DNA from: Chloroflexota bacterium
GTDB lineage: Bacteria; Chloroflexota; Dehalococcoidia; UBA3495
Reading direction: 5' to 3'
Length of the DNA: 11,422 bases
Assembly (NCBI GenBank): GCA_002707185.1
Contig: PAMF01000063.1
Location: 1-11,422 of the forward strand
Positions 1 to 6,691 of the stretch are shown one piece after another. Each line of letters starts with the position of its first letter. Positions within the stretch are counted from its first letter, which is position 1. Position numbers and translations under genes: made by a program. The notes below the pieces were generated by a model. The model did no database searches. It was not told the DNA's origin and worked only from the letters and a program-made list of their open reading frames with translations.

Positions 1-179
1 CTAAAATGAACAACTACCACAGCAGTAGTCGCTAAATGCACCGAGGTTTCGAAGACAATACCCGGGGAACTATATTTAAGAAATTCGGATACAAGCACTA
101 AATGGCCAGAGCTCGATACTGGCAGAAATTCAGTTAACCCTTGTATTAACCCTAAAAATAGCGAAGATATAGAAGGCAT
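1..179 (-). CDS. uppP: Undecaprenyl-diphosphatase UppP (BacA), N-terminal part, cut by the left edge
   Basis: UppP is an integral membrane enzyme that removes a phosphate from undecaprenyl-pyrophosphate, regenerating the lipid carrier used for peptidoglycan and other wall polymers; it is also known as the bacitracin-resistance protein. Reading the minus strand from the ATG at 179-177 gives 59 codons open to the window edge. Residues 10-29 contain the family's first signature, [14 protein letters not shown], with the (E/Q)xxxE pair at Gln13 and Glu17 and the following His26. A FE-x3-HLAT stretch follows, where family members usually have FE...HLGT, and then a hydrophobic run begins. The second signature (PGxSRS) would lie beyond the edge. 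An in-frame TTG lies two codons upstream, but ATG is preferred; no strong Shine-Dalgarno is visible. The gene lies downstream of glmS on the same strand with a 252-nt gap. Family assignment from the signature is secure; completeness cannot be judged. Confidence 0.9.
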   Translation of the reverse strand, partial: MPSISSLFLGLIQGLTEFLPVSSSGHLVLVSEFLKYSSPGIVFETSVHLATTAVVVVHF

Positions 180-431
180 AGTCAATTAGTGCCGACTAAT
201 AAATATTAATTCTTACTGGAATTTTATACAGACTTAAACACACGACTTTGAGGATATGGAAAGCCACTTTTACCTCTCAGTGAGCTATTCTACAGTTAAT
301 GCGCCTGCGTGATTTTGAAAAAGCATGAGAGGTTTACAATGCTGAGAAACCACGTAAAACGGATAGAACGGATAGAACGGATAGTTAGTATACACATTCC
401 CTCGAAAATGGAAAATATGAACCAATAACAT
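180..431. other. Intergenic region between glmS and uppP
   Basis: This 252-nt stretch holds no credible gene. It contains a perfect triple tandem repeat (358-384) and a perfect 8-bp inverted repeat, ACCTCTCA at 272-279 and TGAGAGGT at 326-333, separated by 46 nt. A smaller bulged stem (AGCCACT against AGTGAGCT, about 263-285) overlaps its left arm. On the minus strand a TATAAA box at about 232-227 could serve as a -10 for uppP, but no good -35 lies at the right distance. No GC-rich hairpin with a T run is present after the glmS stop, so a classical terminator was not found. Confidence 0.5.
358..384. repeat. Three perfect tandem copies of the 9-mer AACGGATAG
   Basis: The unit AACGGATAG occurs at 358-366, 367-375 and 376-384 without a mismatch; on the minus strand, in the sense of glmS transcription, it reads CTATCCGTT. 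It lies about 50 nt downstream of the glmS stop. Such a short array can arise by replication slippage or could be a set of direct-repeat binding sites; nothing in the sequence decides between these. Confidence 0.85.
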
Positions 432-2297
432 CTACTCTACTGTGACTGATTTAGCTAGATTCCGAGGTTTATCCACATCACAACCTTTAGCTAACGCCAC
501 GTAATAAGCCAACAATTGTAACGGGATAGTTAACACCATTGGCAGCAATGATTCTGGCACTAGAGGAATATAAGCTGCTACATCTACTCGGGAACTCAAT
601 TCAACATCACCCTCAGTCAAAATCGCAGCTACCATCCCGTCCCTTGCTTTAACTTCCAGGATATTACCTAACATTTTGTCATATAATTGATTCTTAGGGG
701 CTAGAGCCAAGGTAGCCATATTAGAATCTATCAACGCGATAGGACCGTGCTTCATCTCTCCAGCAGCGTATCCTTCAGCATGTATATAACTAATTTCCTT
801 TAACTTAAGCGCACCTTCATACGCTATGGGTACATGAGTACCCCTACCCAAAAAAAGGAAATCATCGTAGCTCCCTATTATTTTAGCCAAATCTTTATAC
901 TTGCCTGAATCTTTCAACAAATCCCCTAATATTCTTGGTAATGTAGACAAGTTATCTATCAAAACCCCCGTTTGCACTGCGTCCAAGGCACCTCGAATCT
1001 GACCTAAATATATGGCTAGGATCTGAACAGTACAAAGAGAGGCCAGAAAAGTCTTGGTGCTGGCCACACCTATTTCTAGGCCCGCCTGCATGTTAAGCGT
1101 GCTTTCAGCTATCCGAGTGGCCTGACTGCCTTCCGAGTTACATATAGTAATCAGCCTTGCCCCCTTCAATAAGGCGTACTCCATAGCCGCAATCGTATCC
1201 GCAGTCTCTCCAGATTGCCCTATGGTTATGACTAACGTCTTACTATCCACTGTTAAGTGATTGTATCTAAACTCCGAAGCACTTTCTGCGGAGGATGGGA
1301 TCCCTCCGAATTCTTCTATCCAACTTCTGCCTATTTGAGCCGCATGCAAGCTAGTACCGCACCCAACCAGAATTACCCGATTCAAGCCCACAATATCCGC
1401 GTCAGAGATTTGGAGATCGGATAGAGTAATTGTCTTATTATAAAAATCCACTCTCTCTTTGAACGATGCCCCAACCACATCAGGCTGTTCCATAATCTCT
1501 TTTAGCATAAAGTGGCTGTAGTTACCTTTATCTGATGACAAATCAGATACTGCAACGCTAACTGGTTCCTTCCCTACTATATAACCGTCCAAATTATGAT
1601 AAGTCGTGTTCAACCTAGTGACAGTAACCATTTCTTCAGATTCTAAAAAAACCACTTCATGAGAGGAAGACAAATCTTTGTCAAACAGAGGAAGCATAGC
1701 AGGAAGCGCACTTCCTAATATGGTTTCTCCTTTGTATTTGGCTATCACTAGTCCTCCTGCATAACCTAATCTAAGCCCGCATAGCACCTGTTCCGGCGAC
1801 TGAGACAAAGCGACTATTGCTTGAGAACCCTTCAGCTGCTTCGCCATATCTCGAAAAGCTTGGTTGAAATCATTGCCCTTCGACAATCCGACTTCTATCA
1901 GATGTGGTATTACTTCCGAATCAGTCTCTGATGAAAAAATGTGGCCTTCGGATTCCAACCTATTCTTAAGATCTAAAAAATTTTCGATTATGCCGTTATG
2001 CACAACAGCTACACGTTGACTGCAATCCACATGGGGATGCGCATTATCATAAGAAGGAGGTCCATGGGTAGCCCATCGTGTATGACCCAAGGCAATAGTT
2101 CCTTGCGGATGGACCGTTAGATCGTCGGAAACTAAACTTTGCACCCGACCAGTCGTTTTTTTAATTGAAAAACGCCCATGTGAATCCAATACAGCTATTC
2201 CCGCACTATCATAGCCTCGATATTCGAGCTGAGACAGACCATTAAGAATTATCGGCCATGCTTCCTGATTCCCAAGGTATCCGACAATCCCACACAT
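432..2297 (-). CDS. glmS: Glutamine--fructose-6-phosphate aminotransferase (isomerizing)
   Basis: GlmS converts fructose-6-phosphate and glutamine into glucosamine-6-phosphate and glutamate, the committed step toward UDP-GlcNAc. The 621-residue product, against about 600-610 usual, shows the complete architecture. An N-terminal nucleophile glutaminase domain begins MCGIVGYLG, with GHTRWATHG at about 71-79 and HNGIIEN at about 100-106. Two SIS sugar-isomerase domains follow: VILVGCGTS and ITIGQSGET near 308-368, then the KLKEISYIHAE and MKHGP stretch. The C-terminal hallmark NLAKSVTVE carries the ring-opening lysine at residue 616. The reading frame extends upstream to a GTG two codons earlier, but the ATG at 2297-2295 is preferred because Cys must follow the cleaved initiator Met to act as nucleophile, and GGAG lies 5 nt before that ATG. 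It lies 154 nt downstream of yvcK on the same strand. No glmS ribozyme core was recognised in the leader. No key residue is missing. Confidence 0.97.
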   Translation of the reverse strand: MCGIVGYLGNQEAWPIILNGLSQLEYRGYDSAGIAVLDSHGRFSIKKTTGRVQSLVSDDLTVHPQGTIALGHTRWATHGPPSYDNAHPHVDCSQRVAVVHNGIIENFLDLKNRLESEGHIFSSETDSEVIPHLIEVGLSKGNDFNQAFRDMAKQLKGSQAIVALSQSPEQVLCGLRLGYAGGLVIAKYKGETILGSALPAMLPLFDKDLSSSHEVVFLESEEMVTVTRLNTTYHNLDGYIVGKEPVSVAVSDLSSDKGNYSHFMLKEIMEQPDVVGASFKERVDFYNKTITLSDLQISDADIVGLNRVILVGCGTSLHAAQIGRSWIEEFGGIPSSAESASEFRYNHLTVDSKTLVITIGQSGETADTIAAMEYALLKGARLITICNSEGSQATRIAESTLNMQAGLEIGVASTKTFLASLCTVQILAIYLGQIRGALDAVQTGVLIDNLSTLPRILGDLLKDSGKYKDLAKIIGSYDDFLFLGRGTHVPIAYEGALKLKEISYIHAEGYAAGEMKHGPIALIDSNMATLALAPKNQLYDKMLGNILEVKARDGMVAAILTEGDVELSSRVDVAAYIPLVPESLLPMVLTIPLQLLAYYVALAKGCDVDKPRNLAKSVTVE

Positions 2298-2300
2298 ATC

Positions 2301-2306
2301 CACTCC
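2301..2306 (-). promoter_or_regulatory. Shine-Dalgarno deciding the glmS start
   Basis: On the minus strand GGAGTG (2306-2301) precedes the ATG at 2297, with five bases between GGAG and the ATG. The alternative GTG start overlaps this element, so ribosome binding here supports the start that leaves Cys as residue 2. Confidence 0.6.
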
Positions 2307-2403
2307 GTAGTCGACTATAAATCCAAGATCTCTCCTAGCCCCACATATTAAATCAAACTCAGCTTATCTTCACCAACTTTGATGAGACGGGAAACCAATA
2401 GAA

Positions 2404-2442
2404 GCTCAGTTGTGAGCCCTGTCGCTTAGCAGTTGTTACAAC
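2404..2442. other. Two small dyads in the yvcK-glmS gap
   Basis: In the 154-nt gap downstream of yvcK, the transcript could form GCTCA-CAAC-TGAGC (2417-2404 on the minus strand), extendable by two G-U pairs. Just upstream, GTTGTAACAAC (2442-2432) is a perfect 5-1-5 dyad. Neither is followed by a T run, so an intrinsic terminator is not claimed. They might be a processing or attenuation structure in the glmS leader, or chance. Confidence 0.3.
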
Positions 2443-2451
2443 AGCACCAAC

Positions 2452-3489
2452 TCAGACTGTCTGACTCGTCAAATCACGAGACTCCGTGCCAGTGTCAGAT
2501 GTGATTAGAGGGGGAGTACCATCGTATGAGTTGATTATAGACATTATAGCTCTACCTAAAGATGATGGTTCATGTCTAAGATAAACACCGGCGGCAAGCA
2601 AGGGCCATTCTACTATGTTTTTAGTCACTCTCAAGCAATCATCTATATCGAGTTCAACCGGATGTTGGCCATCTAACGCATAACGTTGTAACAACCGTTC
2701 TGGGTAAGGGCTATCATTAAATATTAGATAATCCAAAGGATTTGACGTCCCCAAATAAGCCATCAACAACTTCGCGAAGTCAGATGCTTTAAAATCATCT
2801 GACTCCCCGGGTTTCGTCATAAGATTACATACATGAATTTTAATGGCCTTAGACGCCACTATGGCCTCTGCCACATCCTGAACCAACAGATTAGGTATCA
2901 CGCTCGTATATATATCGCCAGGTCCCAGTATAATGGCATCCGCTTGATTTATCGCTTCTAAGACAGGAGGATGCGCATATGCGGGAGGCTCGAGCCTTAT
3001 ATAATCAATACTATTAGTTAGGTTATCTCGACGAAGATCTATCACAGATTCCCCTGATAATTCAGTGCCATCATCTAATCTCGCCACCAGATCGGATCTC
3101 GTCAAAGTAACGGGTAAAACTTGACCTTTAACCCCCAAGAGTTGCGCTGCGGCATCGATCGCTGTAACTGTGTTCCCGGTAACCTCAGTCAAGGCCGTCA
3201 AGATTAGATTGCCAAAATTGTGACCGGTAAGACCATACCCTGAGCTAAATCGGTATTCGAAAAGCCTCGACATCAAATGAGCGTTAGTTTCATCCGACAA
3301 CGCAATAAGACATTGCCTTATATCGCCGGGCGGGAGCTGACCTAGTTCATCGCGAAGCCTACCTGAACTTCCACCGCTATCAGTCATGGCTACCACAGCC
3401 GATAAATTACAATTTTTATCCTTCAATCCAGTAAGAGTGGTACGATTCCCAGTTCCACCACCCACCACTACTATATTCTTCTTCTTCAT
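2452..3489 (-). CDS. yvcK: YvcK/GlmR family UDP-GlcNAc-binding regulator (CofD-like, gluconeogenesis factor)
   Basis: YvcK-family proteins are cytoplasmic, bind UDP-GlcNAc, and are needed for normal growth and envelope synthesis on gluconeogenic carbon. In Bacillus subtilis the protein (GlmR) stimulates GlmS. The 345-residue product matches the family over its length: nucleotide-sugar-binding GGGTG at residues 10-14, TDSGGSSGRLR, QLPPGDIRQCL, GHNFGNLIL, ILGPGDIYTSV and NLMTKPGESDDF. Members of the related CofD branch transfer lactyl-phosphate to F420 precursors, but the TDSGGSSGRLR and NLMTKPGES pattern is that of YvcK. An in-frame TTG at 3507 would add six residues; the ATG at 3489 is chosen because it gives the usual MKKK-hydrophobic-GGGTG beginning, although neither has a strong Shine-Dalgarno. 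It is the first gene of the leftward run with glmS and uppP and has a good promoter about 50 nt upstream. Its usual Firmicute neighbours rapZ and whiA are absent. Confidence 0.93.
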   Translation of the reverse strand: MKKKNIVVVGGGTGNRTTLTGLKDKNCNLSAVVAMTDSGGSSGRLRDELGQLPPGDIRQCLIALSDETNAHLMSRLFEYRFSSGYGLTGHNFGNLILTALTEVTGNTVTAIDAAAQLLGVKGQVLPVTLTRSDLVARLDDGTELSGESVIDLRRDNLTNSIDYIRLEPPAYAHPPVLEAINQADAIILGPGDIYTSVIPNLLVQDVAEAIVASKAIKIHVCNLMTKPGESDDFKASDFAKLLMAYLGTSNPLDYLIFNDSPYPERLLQRYALDGQHPVELDIDDCLRVTKNIVEWPLLAAGVYLRHEPSSLGRAIMSIINSYDGTPPLITSDTGTESRDLTSQTV

Positions 3490-3541
3490 GTACCGCTTAC
3501 CAACCAAAAAAACCTATTAGAAATTACCCTAACTCTCGCGT

Positions 3542-3571
3542 AGTATAGGTACGCACAGGTTTGAGTGTCAA
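3542..3571 (-). promoter_or_regulatory. Sigma70-type promoter for yvcK (and possibly glmS)
   Basis: On the minus strand a perfect -35 TTGACA (3571-3566) and a five-of-six -10 TATACT (3547-3542) are separated by 18 nt, pointing at yvcK. The start of transcription would be near 3535, giving a leader of about 46 nt to the ATG at 3489. The -35 lies within TTGAGTGTCAA (3561-3571), an inverted repeat TTGA-N3-TCAA that could be an operator. Confidence 0.7.
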
Positions 3572-3662
3572 GGTTAATAATAGTCGTTTAAAGCCCTTTA
3601 TCTATACACTCTAAATCGCCCGCGATGTCAATTAATCAATGTAGAGATTGGCGAAATCGGCC

Positions 3663-3692
3663 TTGAGTGTTACGTCAAGTTAACTATACAAT
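3663..3692 (+). promoter_or_regulatory. Candidate promoter for the mutase gene
   Basis: TTGAGT (3663-3668) and TACAAT (3687-3692), spaced by 18 nt, face the mutase gene and would give a leader of roughly 55-60 nt. The match is four of six and five of six to sigma70 consensus, weaker than the divergent yvcK promoter. The element includes the motifs TTGAGTGTTA and TTAACTATA, both of which recur in opposite orientation before the acyl-CoA dehydrogenase gene. Confidence 0.4.
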
Positions 3693-3743
3693 TGTCCGGG
3701 CATGATCATAAACTATTGCCCTTACACGTTGGTATTAACCAAG

Positions 3744-3756
3744 TAGGAGTCTCCTA
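3744..3756 (+). promoter_or_regulatory. Shine-Dalgarno embedded in a perfect dyad before the mutase start
   Basis: AGGAG (3745-3749), six bases before the ATG, is an unmistakable Shine-Dalgarno. It forms the left arm of TAGGAGTCTCCTA, a perfect 6-1-6 palindrome whose last base is the A of the start codon. As RNA it could fold into UAGGA-GUC-UCCUA, which would hide the ribosome-binding site; as DNA it could be a protein-binding site. Confidence 0.65.
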
Positions 3757-5414
3757 TGGCTAAAAGCAAAGAAGAATGGCGCGATAACACTTTGTCACCT
3801 CTCCTCAAAAGAGTCCCTAATAGGAAGGAGACATTTGATAACTCCAGTGCCATTGAAATTGACGAAATATATTGCCCAGAAGATGTCGACTCCTCGCAAG
3901 AACAATATGAAAAAGAACTGGGTTACCCTGGAGAATACCCATACACTAGAGGCATACAACCCAATATGTACCGCGGTAGAACATGGACCATGCGCCAATA
4001 TTCCGGATATTCCACCGCGTCGGAAACCAATGCGAGATTTAAATATTTATTGGACAACGGCCAAACCGGCCTATCAGTCGCGTTTGATTTACCTACTCAA
4101 ATCGGGTACGACTCAGATCACCCATTGGCTCAGGGCGAAGTAGGAAAAGTAGGCGTTCCTATCTGCAGCGTGGAAGACATGGACATCTTATTTAAAGATA
4201 TACCTTTGGATAAAGTTAGTACATCTATGACCATCAATTCCACCGCAGCCATTTTACTATGCATGTATATAGCCTCAGCTAAAAGACAAGGGATAAGCCC
4301 CGAACTGATTAGCGGAACGCTACAAAATGATATCTTGAAAGAATACATAGCCAGAGGAACTTACGCATTCCCACCGCGGCCATCTATGCGGCTAGTTGTC
4401 GATATATTCAAATACTGTGCCGAAAACTTACCTCATTGGAACAGCATCAGCATAAGTGGGTATCATATGCGAGAAGCTGGGGCAACAGCAACTCAAGAAT
4501 TGGCCTTTACATTCGCCAACGCAATTGCATACGTCCAAGCAGCAGTAGAAGCAGGCTTGAACATCGATGAATTTGCGCCCAGAATCTCTTTCTTTTTCGT
4601 AGCACAAAATAATCTATTTGAGGAAGTTGCCAAATATCGTGCTGCGCGTAGGATATGGGCCAAAATTATGAAACAACAATTTGGGGCACAAAACCCGAGA
4701 TCCATGATGCTCAGATTTCACACTCAAACGGCCGGAGTTACTCTTACTGCACAACAACCAGATAACAACCTAGTAAGAAGTACTTTACAAGCCTTAGCCG
4801 CGGTTTTAGGAGGGACTCAATCCTTGCACGTTAATTCACGTGATGAAGCCCTAGGACTTCCCAGTCCGGAGTCCGCTCAATTATCGTTAAGAACTCAACA
4901 AATAATCGCCCATGAAACCGGTATCGCAGATGTGGTAGATCCTTTAGGCGGATCCTATTTTATTGAAACCATGACCAACCAAATTGTATCAGGAACCAAT
5001 GATTACCTTCGTACAATAAACGAGTTAGGTGGAGCAGTATCAGCTATCGAACAAGGATTCCAGACTCGCGAGATCAGTGAATCTGCCTATAAGCACTCCA
5101 GATCGGTTGATAGCGGTAAGAATATTATTGTTGGCGTAAATCAATTTATCACTGAACAGGAACCCATAGAAGAAATATTGAAGATAAACTCTTACGCCGC
5201 CAGTGAGCAAATAGAAAGATTGTCCAACCTAAAAAAGACGAGGGATCAAGCCAAAGTAACCACCAGTTTATCTACGCTAGCGCAAACGGCATCTGGTGAG
5301 GGCAATCTTATACCCCCTATATTGCATTGTATTGAAAGTTACTGCACATTAGGAGAAATTAGCCAAGTTTTTAGAGATATATTTGGTGAGCAAAGCGGAT
5401 TATCCGATTTTTGA
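3756..5414 (+). CDS. mcmA1: Methylmalonyl-CoA mutase, catalytic (TIM-barrel) subunit without B12 domain
   Basis: This enzyme subunit interconverts methylmalonyl-CoA and succinyl-CoA by adenosylcobalamin radical chemistry. The 552 residues align with the N-terminal catalytic part of the human and Propionibacterium enzymes: TRGIQPNMY, WTMRQYSGYST, GLSVAFDLPTQIGYDSDHP, NDILKEYIARGTY, SISGYHMREAGAT, GGTQSLH and NIIVGVNQF. Tyr82 (RQY) and Arg200 (IAR) occupy the positions of human Tyr110 and Arg228, which hold the substrate carboxylate; isobutyryl-CoA and 2-hydroxyisobutyryl-CoA mutases replace them, so methylmalonyl-CoA is the expected substrate. His237 matches the catalytic histidine. The protein stops right after the catalytic part (VFRDIFGEQSG), so the cobalamin-binding DxHxxG domain must be a separate subunit, which is not in this window. 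The ATG start has a strong Shine-Dalgarno. It heads the rightward block, 91 nt before the acyl-CoA dehydrogenase. Confidence 0.95.
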   Translation: MAKSKEEWRDNTLSPLLKRVPNRKETFDNSSAIEIDEIYCPEDVDSSQEQYEKELGYPGEYPYTRGIQPNMYRGRTWTMRQYSGYSTASETNARFKYLLDNGQTGLSVAFDLPTQIGYDSDHPLAQGEVGKVGVPICSVEDMDILFKDIPLDKVSTSMTINSTAAILLCMYIASAKRQGISPELISGTLQNDILKEYIARGTYAFPPRPSMRLVVDIFKYCAENLPHWNSISISGYHMREAGATATQELAFTFANAIAYVQAAVEAGLNIDEFAPRISFFFVAQNNLFEEVAKYRAARRIWAKIMKQQFGAQNPRSMMLRFHTQTAGVTLTAQQPDNNLVRSTLQALAAVLGGTQSLHVNSRDEALGLPSPESAQLSLRTQQIIAHETGIADVVDPLGGSYFIETMTNQIVSGTNDYLRTINELGGAVSAIEQGFQTREISESAYKHSRSVDSGKNIIVGVNQFITEQEPIEEILKINSYAASEQIERLSNLKKTRDQAKVTTSLSTLAQTASGEGNLIPPILHCIESYCTLGEISQVFRDIFGEQSGLSDF

Positions 5415-5448
5415 GAAAATGAATTTATCCTGTTGTTATTTAACTCTC

Positions 5449-5495
5449 TAACACTCAACCTATAGTTTAACTAACATAAACCTCAATATAGTTAA
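5449..5495 (+). promoter_or_regulatory. Repeated motifs in the acyl-CoA dehydrogenase leader
   Basis: The 91-nt gap holds TAACACTCAA (5449-5458), the exact complement of TTGAGTGTTA upstream of the mutase gene. The dyad TAGTTTAACTA (5463-5473) and a second TATAGTTAA (5487-5495) run into the Shine-Dalgarno; TATAGTTAA is the exact complement of TTAACTATA at 3680-3688. A protein-binding role is inferred from this sharing only. AAGGAG (5494-5499) is the ribosome-binding site, six bases before the ATG. No good promoter pair was found here. Confidence 0.4.
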
Positions 5496-5505
5496 GGAGT
5501 ACCCA

Positions 5506-6660
5506 ATGCTCGATAATAGTTTGACAGAGGATGAACGTATGCTACGGGCCTTGGTCAGGGATTTCGCAGACCATGAGTTAGCACCACATGCACAGGAAGT
5601 AGACGAGAAAGAGGAATTCTCATGGGAAAATTGGGCTGGTATGTCCAAACTAGGATTAACCGGAATAGGAATCGATCCAACCTACGGTGGTACTGAGGGA
5701 GGCTACCGACAAGTAGCTATCACGGCTGAAGAGGTAGCCAGAGGGGATGCTTCAGCCAGCGTATCATTAATTGCCCACTTATCGCTCGGAACATCAACAA
5801 TATATAGATTCGGCAATGATGAGCAAAAACAGAAGTTCATTCCTGACCTAGCAGCCGGGAACAAGGTCGCTGCATGGGCATTAACCGAACCCGGAGGCGG
5901 GTCCGATGCCGCAGCTCTTCAGACTACTGCAGTAATGCGGGAAAGCACCTATTTCCTCAACGGCAGCAAGGTTTTCATTACTAACGGTGACGTAGCCGAT
6001 AATATAGTTGTTTTCGCCACTATAGATCGATCTCAAGGGTACAAAGGTGTCAGCGCATTTATCGTGCCTAACAACTCTCCAGGATTGAAGATCATTCCAC
6101 AACATGGCAAATTAGGAATGAAGGGATCCAGTACCGCTGAGTTAGTTTTTGAAGATTGTCCCGTTTCCAACGATAATTTGTTAGGAGAAGAGGGAAAAGG
6201 ATTCCGGTATGCAATGGAAATTCTTGATTCAAGTAGAATAGTAATAGCCGCACAATGCGTCGGTATAGGCCAGTCGGCGTTAGAATCAGCAGTGCGATAT
6301 GCTCAACTTAGGGAAACATTTGGAAAACCAATCGCCCAGCATCAGGGGATCCAATTCACACTGGCCGATATGGCTACTGCAGTACATGCTGCACGCACGG
6401 TGACTATGCAGGCAGCGACATTAAAAGATGAAGGCAAGCCATTCATTAATGAAGCCTCAATCGCCAAATTGATGGCCTCGGAAATGTGTGTTAGCGTCAC
6501 TTCACAGTCACTACAGATACACGGTGGATCCGGTTATTTTAAAGATACCGGGATCGAAAGACTATTCCGAGACGCTAGGGTCACTACCATATATGAAGGT
6601 ACATCAGAGGTCCAAAGACTCTTAATAGCCCGTCAACTATTAGCCCAATACCCGATTTAA
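5506..6660 (+). CDS. Acyl-CoA dehydrogenase (short-chain/branched-chain type)
   Basis: Acyl-CoA dehydrogenases are FAD-dependent enzymes that introduce the alpha-beta double bond into acyl-CoA and pass electrons to electron-transfer flavoprotein. The 384-residue product has the family's normal length and order: an all-helical N-terminal domain, the flavin-contacting WALTEPGGGSD at 124-134, the FITNG and GMKGS strands, RETFGKPIAQHQ at 269-280, and the C-terminal IYEGTSEVQRLLIARQ. Glu364 in YEGTSE is at the catalytic-base position of medium- and short-chain enzymes. The alternative base of isovaleryl-CoA dehydrogenase, in an LD-x-ER context, is replaced by Ser243 (LDSSR), so isovaleryl-CoA specificity is unlikely. 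Placement between mutase and epimerase genes suggests isobutyryl-CoA, 2-methylbutyryl-CoA or short straight chains as substrate, whose oxidation leads toward propionyl-CoA. This substrate range is inferred. The ATG has AAGGAG six bases upstream; the epimerase gene follows after 31 nt. Confidence 0.93.
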   Translation: MLDNSLTEDERMLRALVRDFADHELAPHAQEVDEKEEFSWENWAGMSKLGLTGIGIDPTYGGTEGGYRQVAITAEEVARGDASASVSLIAHLSLGTSTIYRFGNDEQKQKFIPDLAAGNKVAAWALTEPGGGSDAAALQTTAVMRESTYFLNGSKVFITNGDVADNIVVFATIDRSQGYKGVSAFIVPNNSPGLKIIPQHGKLGMKGSSTAELVFEDCPVSNDNLLGEEGKGFRYAMEILDSSRIVIAAQCVGIGQSALESAVRYAQLRETFGKPIAQHQGIQFTLADMATAVHAARTVTMQAATLKDEGKPFINEASIAKLMASEMCVSVTSQSLQIHGGSGYFKDTGIERLFRDARVTTIYEGTSEVQRLLIARQLLAQYPI

Positions 6661-6691
6661 CTTCTATCCAAATACTAAACAAGAGGAGATC

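Noticed and set aside
272..333. tRNA-like fold suggested by an 8-bp closing stem
   Set aside because: At 62 nt it is too short, and there is no proper T-arm GGTTC consensus, D-arm or terminal CCA-type discriminator arrangement.
358..384. CRISPR-like or integration-site repeats
   Set aside because: The units are 9 nt with no spacers, no cas genes and no integrase nearby; it is a plain tandem repeat.
2295..2303. GTG start giving MDM-CGIV for GlmS
   Set aside because: It would leave two residues before the nucleophilic cysteine's own Met and overlaps the Shine-Dalgarno of the better ATG.
2404..2417. Intrinsic terminator of yvcK
   Set aside because: The 5-bp stem is followed by mixed sequence without a T run on the minus strand.
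2298..2451. Possible glmS ribozyme or riboswitch in the glmS leader
   Set aside because: The 154-nt gap has only two short dyads; I could not recognise the conserved core or pseudoknot of the glmS ribozyme, and it also serves as the yvcK 3' region.
3835..4143. Plus-strand 102-codon ORF inside the mutase gene
   Set aside because: It is another frame of a gene with unmistakable protein homology and has no recognisable domain of its own.
4720..4727. A further ACACTCAA copy of the shared motif
   Set aside because: It lies in conserved mutase coding sequence, so codon content explains it and it gives no support for a binding site.
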